From: Bacteroidales bacterium
Lineage (GTDB): Bacteria > Bacteroidota > Bacteroidia > Bacteroidales > P3
Length of the DNA: 11,852 nt
Direction: 5' to 3'
NCBI GenBank assembly: GCA_012837565.1
Contig: DUQY01000241.1
Location: forward strand, 1 to 11,852
This document shows, piece by piece, positions 6,877 to 11,852 of this stretch (its first letter is position 1; every line of letters begins with the position of its first letter). A model generated the notes under the pieces. It did no database searches. It worked only from the letters and a program-made list of their open reading frames with translations, and was not told the origin of the DNA. The translations under genes and the position numbers were made by a program.

Positions 6877-9120
6877 ATGCAAAGACATTCATTCACCATA
6901 GTTTTACTACTATTCCTTATATCATTTGGCTTAAATGCTCAAAACAAATATGAAGGAATAGTTTATGACTTAAAGACAAACGAAAAACTACCTTATGTTA
7001 ATCTGTTTTGGATAAACACTCAAAAAGGAACAAGCACAGATATTAATGGGAAGTTCAGTTTAAATGCTATCCCAAAGAACAATAAATTAGTTATAAGCTA
7101 TATTGGTTATTATAATGATACAATAGATATAGGCCAATCAGCAAAAGATTTAAAAATTTACCTAAAAGAAAACACAACTCTTTTAGGTCAAGTAACAATC
7201 AACGAAAGAAAACAAAGCTCCTTCATGTCAAAGATGAGTTTGGAGCAAAAAGAAGTTATTTCAAGTGAGGGTTTAAAGCATTTGGCTTGTTGTAATTTGG
7301 GAGAAAGCTTCGAAAACACAGCAAGTGTTGATGTTGGGTATTCTGATGCAGTATCTGGTTCAAAACAAATTCAACTCTTAGGTCTAACAGGAGTTTATTC
7401 ACAATTATTATTAGAGAATATGCCCTTCCTTAGAGGTCTTTCTTCTCCTTTTGGTTTAGGATATGTTCCTGGCTCATGGATGGAAAGCATTTCAATAAGC
7501 AAGGGTGTAGCAAATGTTGTTCATGGTTACGAAACAATGACAGGACAAATCAATATAGAATATGAAAAGCCAATGGATGCAGACCCATTCTTCATTAATA
7601 TATACACAAATTCAGAGCTTAAAGGAGAATTAAACGCAAAGGCAAATATTAAAATTAACGATAGACTTTATACTGGGCTTTATCTTCATGGGTCTTATTT
7701 CGGAAGAGAACTAGACCACTTAGGTAATGATGGGTTTATGGATTATCCAAAGCAATCTCAGTTCAATATTCTTAATCGATGGCAATACGAGGGAAAGGGA
7801 TACCATAGCTCAACCTTAGTTAATTATTTGCACGAAAGAAGAACAGGAGGGCAACTTGGCTTTAAAAGAGATATGAAAGGAGATACCAATATCTATGGAT
7901 TAGGAGGAGATGTTGACAGACTTCATTTCTCAACAAAAAACGGTTGGGTTGTTGGTCATTCTGGCTCAATAGGAACTCAAGTTTCAGGAACATATTTTAA
8001 GAACGAACAATTCTTTGGAATAAACAACTATAAGGGAGAAGAGTCTGATATATATGGTAATTTTATTTTTGCAAATGAAACTCGTCATGCTCATCAATAT
8101 ACTGTTGGAACCTCATTCCGTTATACAAACCTAAAAGAAGATTATTTTGCAATGGGTAATGGCACAATCTTTAACTCAACAAATCCAATAAATAGAGATG
8201 CATTCTTTAAAGAAGAGATTGTTCCAGGAGTATTTGGTCAGTTTTCATTCCTCTACGGCAAGAAATTCAATGCAACATTTGGACTAAGATATGACTATAA
8301 CTCACATTATAACGAAAGCTTAATTACACCAAGAGTGCATTTCCGCTGGCAAATTGCTGAGGATTTAATTCTTAGAGGAGCAGGAGGAAAAGGATTTAGG
8401 AGTGCTAATATAATTGCTGATAATTTTGGAATACTTGCATCCTCACGTCAAATAATCATCAAAGACAATACACCTTTGGAAATGGAAGATGCTTGGAATG
8501 GAGGAATGAATATTAGTAAAACCTTTAAAACAAAAGACAATAGAGAACATTCCATAACACTTGATTATTATCATACCAACTTTGTGAACCAAATTGTTAT
8601 GGATTTAGACCAAGATTCTCGTCAAGCAATATTCTATAACCTTGATGGCAAATCATATTCCAACAGTTTGCAACTAGACCTTTCCCTTGAACCAATTGAA
8701 AGATTCATTATTAGCTTGGCAGGACGTTATAATGATGTTAAGACAACCTATAATGGTGTTCTTATGGATAAGGCTTATGTTAGCAAATTTAAGGGTTTGG
8801 TAGTATTATCTTATAAAACAAAATACGATAAATGGATGTTCGACCTTACAACCCAGTTTAACGGAGAGCAAAGGATACCTCTAAACCTTGGAAACGTTCA
8901 AGGCTATTCTAAACCCTATGTTTTTATGTTAGGACAAATAACTCGTAAGTTCAAACACTTCGATATATACTTAGGATGTGAAAATATAACAAACTATGTT
9001 CAAGAAACCCCAGTTATTGGAGCCGATAGACCATTTAGCAATAACTTTGATGCCTCAGTAGTCTATGCTCCTGTTATGGGAAGAACCTTTTACGGAGGAA
9101 TAAGAATAACGATAAAATAA
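6877..9120 (+). CDS. TonB-dependent outer-membrane receptor, probably for a metal or metal complex
   Basis: This 747-residue receptor imports a ligand across the outer membrane using TonB-ExbBD energy. In order it has a signal peptide (1-21, ending LNAQ) and a carboxypeptidase-regulatory-like beta domain at about 24-98 (GIVYDLKTNEKLPYVNL, GTSTDINGKF). A plug follows at about 125-230 (QIQLLGLTGVYSQLLLENM, ISISKGVANVVHGYETMTG), then a 22-strand-type barrel to the terminal GGIRITIK. The plug holds an adjacent cysteine pair, Cys138-Cys139, in ACCNLGESFE. From memory this motif is typical of a Bacteroidota receptor group found beside HMA-domain proteins. The barrel also has a histidine cluster RHAHQY (403-408). 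The HMA gene follows after 29 nt, so the two are almost certainly cotranscribed. That context suggests copper or another soft metal; the actual ligand cannot be read from the sequence. The start fits the signal peptide, with an A/T-rich leader. Confidence 0.93.
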   Translation: MQRHSFTIVLLLFLISFGLNAQNKYEGIVYDLKTNEKLPYVNLFWINTQKGTSTDINGKFSLNAIPKNNKLVISYIGYYNDTIDIGQSAKDLKIYLKENTTLLGQVTINERKQSSFMSKMSLEQKEVISSEGLKHLACCNLGESFENTASVDVGYSDAVSGSKQIQLLGLTGVYSQLLLENMPFLRGLSSPFGLGYVPGSWMESISISKGVANVVHGYETMTGQINIEYEKPMDADPFFINIYTNSELKGELNAKANIKINDRLYTGLYLHGSYFGRELDHLGNDGFMDYPKQSQFNILNRWQYEGKGYHSSTLVNYLHERRTGGQLGFKRDMKGDTNIYGLGGDVDRLHFSTKNGWVVGHSGSIGTQVSGTYFKNEQFFGINNYKGEESDIYGNFIFANETRHAHQYTVGTSFRYTNLKEDYFAMGNGTIFNSTNPINRDAFFKEEIVPGVFGQFSFLYGKKFNATFGLRYDYNSHYNESLITPRVHFRWQIAEDLILRGAGGKGFRSANIIADNFGILASSRQIIIKDNTPLEMEDAWNGGMNISKTFKTKDNREHSITLDYYHTNFVNQIVMDLDQDSRQAIFYNLDGKSYSNSLQLDLSLEPIERFIISLAGRYNDVKTTYNGVLMDKAYVSKFKGLVVLSYKTKYDKWMFDLTTQFNGEQRIPLNLGNVQGYSKPYVFMLGQITRKFKHFDIYLGCENITNYVQETPVIGADRPFSNNFDASVVYAPVMGRTFYGGIRITIK

Positions 9121-9149
9121 TTATATCAACAAATAATAAAAACAAAAAG

Positions 9150-9539
9150 ATGAAAAAGACAATTTTAATTGCGTTTATGCTAGTTTTAGGCTTAGGTTTT
9201 GCCCAAGCACAAACAAAAGACAAAGACTCTATGCCAAAAGAAACAACAACTATTATAAATCTAAACAAGCTTTGTTGCAATAGCTCAATACCATTAATTG
9301 AAAAAACCTTAGCTTATGAAAAAGGAGTTAAGACCTTTGAAGTTTCTTTGGAAGATAAGACAGTAAGTGTTGTTTATAAAACCAAATCAACCTCACCAGA
9401 TAAGATTGCAAAATCACTTGCTAAGGCAGGGTTTGAAGCAAATGGGATAGAGGCTGATGAAAAAGCAATAAACAGACTTCCAGAATGTTGTAGAAACACA
9501 GCAAGAGGTCTGTCTAGCGGCTGCGGTCATAGTCATTAA
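9150..9539 (+). CDS. Periplasmic heavy-metal-associated (HMA) domain protein with CC motifs
   Basis: This 129-residue exported protein has a signal peptide (MKKTILIAFM to AQAQ, cleavage near residue 21), then one ferredoxin-like HMA domain at about 32-102. In HMA domains a MxCxxC loop binds Cu(I), Zn(II) or Hg(II). Here the loop reads NKLCCNSSIPLIEKTL, with Cys42-Cys43 adjacent instead of CxxC. The rest follows the fold: YEKGVKTFEVSLEDKTVSVVY for strands 2-3 and KIAKSLAKAGFEA for helix 2 and the closing strand. After the domain comes a second pair, Cys113-Cys114 (LPECC), and a tail ending GCGHSH, which adds Cys125, His127 and His129 as possible ligands. It lies 29 nt downstream of the TonB receptor, whose plug also carries a CC pair. 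It likely receives or buffers the imported metal in the periplasm. The fold is secure; the metal identity is an inference. Confidence 0.9.
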   Translation: MKKTILIAFMLVLGLGFAQAQTKDKDSMPKETTTIINLNKLCCNSSIPLIEKTLAYEKGVKTFEVSLEDKTVSVVYKTKSTSPDKIAKSLAKAGFEANGIEADEKAINRLPECCRNTARGLSSGCGHSH

Positions 9540-9555
9540 GAGGGGTTTATTGGCG

Positions 9556-10941
9556 TTATTCTTCCTCTTCTTCATTTCCAGGCTCAATCTTCTGACACAA
9601 AATCTTTAGAAGCTCTTGAGCCTTTGGATGATTCATATTTGATGCGGTTTCAAGCTCTTGACAAATCATTTTATCGAGATTTTTCCTTCTTGATTTCGCA
9701 TTTTCCTGAATATAAACCAAGGCTAAGTGATAGTGAGCATCTGGGTTTTCGAAATTAAGCTCAAGTGTTCGAAGTAAATCTGACTTAGCCTTTTTTATAT
9801 CTCCTCTTTTGAAAAATATCTTTGCCCTATTATAGTAGGCATCTCCATGTTTGGGGTCAAGCTCAATGGCCTTTGTGAAAAATGATTCTGAGTCACCACT
9901 TTGTCCTGATTTGATTTGTGCAATTCCAATATTATTATGAGTAAAAGGATGATTGGCATCGAGTGTTAGGGTTTTGTAAAAATCAATTAGAGCAGAACCA
10001 TAATCTCCAGTATTAATATATACTATTCCCCTATAATTATAAGAAGAAGGGAAACTATCGTTTAGCTTTATCGATTGATTCAAATCATCAATAGCACCGT
10101 TATAATCCTTTAAATAGTTTTTTGCAATACCTCTTAGGTAATAGATCTCAAAGTCCTTATTGTCCTTTTCTATAATAGTATTATAGTCTTCAATTGCACC
10201 CTTAAAGTCCTCAATGAATCCCTTTGCAACAGCTCTTTTCTTATAAACCTCAATATCATTATACCCATATTCAATTGCAGAATTATAACTTGCAAGTGAA
10301 GATATATATTCCTGCCTTCTTAGTTTTATCTCCCCAAATAAATAATATAAGAATCCATTTCCTAATTCAATATCAATAGCTTTAAGTAAATCAGCATAAG
10401 AGTCAGTATAATTTTTCTGCGAATAATTTATAAGAGATTTAACTCCGTGGAGTTTCTTTGGATAATCCTCTTTGCTAAATGCAGAATCGATAACCGTAAT
10501 TATCTTTTGAGCATCCTTATTGCTTAAAATGGAAAATGCGTTTAGGAAGTTTTTATTGTCTTTCTGGTAAAAGCCAATTAGGGTTTCAATAACATTATGT
10601 TCTTCCTTGTTCTGAGCAAAGAAAAGTGAAAGAATAGGGTAGGATAAATCATCTTTTTCTTCTGTAAAAACAACCTCTTGAATATCCAAAAAGGCTTTCT
10701 TCGTATTTCTTGTGAGGTAATAAGCAACAGACCTTTTCTCGTATAGCTTTACGGATTCAAAACCATCATCAATAGCTTTGTCAACCAACCTTATAACTTT
10801 TTTATAATCCTTTTTTAACAGCTCTTGTTCAATATCAATCAAAGAATGTTTCTCCTCTAAGCTGATTTCATTTTCTTGTGAAAAGACATTAAAAGAAAAA
10901 AACAAAAGACAGAATACGAAATAAAAAGATATTTTATTCAT
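9556..10941 (-). CDS. Secreted tetratricopeptide-repeat (TPR) protein
   Basis: This 461-residue protein starts with a signal peptide (MNKISFYFVF to FSQE, cleavage near residue 22). A helical N-terminal half follows with degenerate repeats. Clear TPRs of about 34 residues span roughly 197-450. Good copies begin near 230 (IEVYKKRAVAKGFIEDFKGAIEDY), 264 (GIAKNYLKDYNGAIDDL), 298 (GIVYINTGDYGSALIDF), 332 and 366 (NRAKIFFKRGDIKKAKSDL). A less regular last unit contains two cysteines (427 and 449). The protein ends in a run of five glutamates. TPRs are protein-binding scaffolds, so an envelope assembly role is plausible, but the partner is unknown. It starts 4 nt after the YciO-like stop codon, so it is the last gene of the tRNA-Leu/yciO unit. 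The 16 nt to the convergent HMA gene hold no convincing terminator. Confidence 0.9.
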   Translation of the reverse strand: MNKISFYFVFCLLFFSFNVFSQENEISLEEKHSLIDIEQELLKKDYKKVIRLVDKAIDDGFESVKLYEKRSVAYYLTRNTKKAFLDIQEVVFTEEKDDLSYPILSLFFAQNKEEHNVIETLIGFYQKDNKNFLNAFSILSNKDAQKIITVIDSAFSKEDYPKKLHGVKSLINYSQKNYTDSYADLLKAIDIELGNGFLYYLFGEIKLRRQEYISSLASYNSAIEYGYNDIEVYKKRAVAKGFIEDFKGAIEDYNTIIEKDNKDFEIYYLRGIAKNYLKDYNGAIDDLNQSIKLNDSFPSSYNYRGIVYINTGDYGSALIDFYKTLTLDANHPFTHNNIGIAQIKSGQSGDSESFFTKAIELDPKHGDAYYNRAKIFFKRGDIKKAKSDLLRTLELNFENPDAHYHLALVYIQENAKSRRKNLDKMICQELETASNMNHPKAQELLKILCQKIEPGNEEEEE

Positions 10942-10945
10942 CTTC

Positions 10946-11560
10946 TTAGTGTTGAAGTACGCCGAGCCCTTCTCTTAGAATATCTATTTCACCTCCTGTA
11001 AGGTCAATAACGGTTGAAGTTTCTTCTTGTCCAGTTCCATCGTTTATTATAATTTCAACACGTTCGCAATATAGGTCGTAGAAATATTCTGGATTAGTAT
11101 AGCATTCTACTTCCAAGTCTTTTGTTGGCAAGGACGTGGTTATAAGTGGATAGTCTAAGCATTCCACAATCTTTAATGCAATATCGTTATCTGGAATCCT
11201 TATACCAATGGTTTTTTTCTTGGTTTGTAGTATCCTAGGAATACTTGTGGAGGCTTGAAACACGAAAGTGAAAGCCCCAGGAGTGTTATCCTTTAATAGT
11301 TTGAAGATATTATTGGTAATTGGTTTAGTAAAATCTGATGCCTGACTAATGGAATTGCAAACAATGGAGAAATCGCTTTTTTCAAACTTCTTTCCCTTTA
11401 AAGCAGCCAGCCTTTCGGAAGCTTTCATATTTCCAAGTTTGCAGGCAATAGCATAAACAGTGTCGGTAGGATAAATAATTAACCCACCTCTTTCCAAACA
11501 ATCACAAATTTCTTGAACTTGTGAGTTCTCAATACCTTGAGAGTGAATTTTTAATAGCAT
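10946..11560 (-). CDS. yciO: YrdC/Sua5/YciO-family protein, YciO-like (often annotated L-threonylcarbamoyladenylate synthase)
   Basis: This is a 204-residue YrdC-fold protein. The superfamily includes TsaC/Sua5, which makes threonylcarbamoyl-AMP for the t6A37 modification of ANN-decoding tRNAs. Recognisable parts are GLIIYPTDTVYAIAC (26-40), SDFSIVC (62-68), FKLLKDNTPGAFTFV (86-100), KKKTIGIRIP (114-123), and STVIDLT...ILREGLG near the C-terminus. These follow the E. coli YciO pattern closely. The residues expected for TsaC activity are altered: the KxR motif reads KGK (55-57), and the S-x-N motif in TSAN reads TTSLP (141-145). Its true substrate is therefore uncertain. The reading frame extends upstream to 11623, but that would run through the tRNA-Leu gene, so the start is taken at ATG 11560. 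It sits 19 nt after the tRNA and 4 nt before the TPR gene. Confidence 0.85.
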   Translation of the reverse strand: MLLKIHSQGIENSQVQEICDCLERGGLIIYPTDTVYAIACKLGNMKASERLAALKGKKFEKSDFSIVCNSISQASDFTKPITNNIFKLLKDNTPGAFTFVFQASTSIPRILQTKKKTIGIRIPDNDIALKIVECLDYPLITTSLPTKDLEVECYTNPEYFYDLYCERVEIIINDGTGQEETSTVIDLTGGEIDILREGLGVLQH

Positions 11561-11579
11561 AGTAAATAGTAATAGTGAG

Positions 11580-11663
11580 TGCGCACGACAGGATTTGAAC
11601 CTGCACATCGTTACCGACACCACCCCCTCAAGGTGGCATGTCTACCAATTCCACCACGTGCGC
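11580..11663 (-). tRNA. tRNA-Leu (anticodon GAG)
   Basis: The 84-nt minus-strand sequence folds as a class II tRNA. The 7-bp acceptor stem GCGCACG/CGTGCGC is followed by discriminator A. The D arm contains AATTGGTAGA. The anticodon stem CCACC/GGTGG encloses loop TTGAGGG with anticodon GAG, reading CUC and CUU leucine codons. A long variable arm runs through GTCGGTAACGAT, and the T arm is GCAGG-TTCAAAT-CCTGT. The 3' CCA is not encoded, as is common in this phylum. A strong promoter lies just upstream and protein genes follow closely, so the tRNA is probably cut from a longer transcript. Confidence 0.98.
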
Positions 11664-11676
11664 AATAAAAGAGATG

Positions 11677-11708
11677 CAAAGATAGTGTATTTCATTCTTA
11701 ATTTCAAA
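11677..11708 (-). promoter_or_regulatory. Bacteroidota-type promoter of tRNA-Leu and the downstream operon
   Basis: On the minus strand, TTTG (11708-11705), a 20-nt spacer and TATCTTTG (11684-11677) followed by C match both conserved boxes at the right spacing. Transcription should start near 11670, a few bases before the mature tRNA end at 11663. No comparable promoter lies between the tRNA and the yciO-like gene, nor between that gene and the TPR gene, so this site probably serves all three. Confidence 0.85.
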
Positions 11709-11743
11709 TAATTTACACTCTTTTATTAAGCTTTTTTCTCTTT

Positions 11744-11780
11744 AAAGCCCAATTGCAACCTTCAAAAGCCCGTTTCCAAC
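11744..11780. repeat. Imperfect tandem repeat, period 21 bp
   Basis: AAAGCCCAATTGCAAC (11744-11759) and AAAGCCCGTTTCCAAC (11765-11780) agree at 13 of 16 positions and start 21 bp apart. The surrounding stretch holds no convincing gene. Function is unknown; it may be decayed intergenic repeat DNA. Confidence 0.45.
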
Positions 11781-11808
11781 TATTTAAACGCAGAGTTAAC
11801 CTCGTTAC

Positions 11809-11849
11809 ATGCCCATATCTCAAGGTCTGAGATGCCTATATCACAAGAT
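11809..11849. repeat. Imperfect tandem repeat, period 23 bp, reaching the window edge
   Basis: ATGCCCATATCTCAAGGT (11809-11826) and ATGCCTATATCACAAGAT (11832-11849) agree at 15 of 18 positions and start 23 bp apart. A 6-bp inverted repeat, ATCTCA/TGAGAT with a 5-nt loop, lies across the first copy (11817-11833). More copies could continue beyond the window; the function is not known. Confidence 0.45.
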
Positions 11850-11852
11850 TGA

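Noticed and set aside
9074..9280. 68-codon minus-strand frame rich in hydrophobic residues across the receptor/HMA junction
   Set aside because: Its hydrophobicity comes from reading the opposite strand of a signal peptide and A-rich leader; no promoter or family match.
9538..9569. AAGAGG ... CCTCTT inverted repeat at the junction of the HMA and TPR genes as a terminator
   Set aside because: The stem is 6 bp with a 20-nt loop, overlaps both gene ends and has no following T-run; not a convincing terminator.
11561..11623. 21-codon N-terminal extension of the YciO-like protein
   Set aside because: The extension is mostly a translation of the 3' part of the tRNA-Leu gene and has no homology to the family N-terminus; ATG 11560 gives the normal length.
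11728..11748. GCTTT/AAAGC hairpin upstream of the tRNA promoter as a terminator
   Set aside because: Only about 5 bp of mostly A-T pairs, common by chance in DNA of this composition.
11780..11852. Minus-strand open frame of 23 codons entering from the right edge and ending in TAG at 11780
   Set aside because: Its residues (SCDIGISDLEIWACNEV) look mildly protein-like, but the stretch is too short to distinguish from chance and overlaps the imperfect tandem repeats. The sequence to the right would settle it.

Overview
The window looks like ordinary chromosome from a low-GC member of the Bacteroidota, probably order Bacteroidales or a near relative. Three things point there. Several genes are preceded by the Bacteroidota sigma-ABfr promoter pattern (TTTG, about 19-21 nt, TAnnTTTG) and have A-rich leaders rather than Shine-Dalgarno sites. 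The gene families are also typical of the phylum: a GldH-like lipoprotein, a SusC-style TonB receptor with a carboxypeptidase-regulatory-like N-terminus, a LuxC-type acyl-CoA reductase and a PPC/OmpA-type surface protein. Finally, the intergenic DNA is very AT-rich. The exact genus cannot be named from sequence alone.

Layout. Positions 1-1175 (minus) hold the first 391 residues of a secreted OmpA-family protein cut by the window edge. Diverging from it is a plus-strand operon, purC - GldH-like lipoprotein - uvrC (1342-4661), with the last two overlapping by one base. It meets a minus-strand LuxC-type acyl-CoA reductase (4658-5680) tail to tail with a 4-bp CTAG overlap. From 5788 come three plus-strand genes: an uncharacterised secreted protein, then a TonB-dependent receptor and a small periplasmic heavy-metal-associated (HMA) protein that form a metal-handling pair. 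A second convergent junction follows at about 9540-9556. The right part is a minus-strand unit read from a near-perfect promoter at 11677-11708: tRNA-Leu(GAG), a YciO/YrdC-family protein, then a secreted TPR protein. The last ~110 bases hold two pairs of imperfect tandem repeats and no gene I can support.

How the genes work together. purC (purine synthesis) and uvrC (nucleotide excision repair) are housekeeping genes with an envelope lipoprotein between them. The receptor/HMA pair shares an unusual adjacent-cysteine (CC) signature and probably handles a soft metal such as copper. The tRNA-Leu/yciO/TPR cluster couples a tRNA gene to a member of a tRNA-modification superfamily. I see no mobile element, CRISPR array, toxin-antitoxin pair or defence system. 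The most notable points are the paired CC motifs of the receptor and HMA protein, the tRNA-led operon, and start sites for two genes that differ from the longest open frame.
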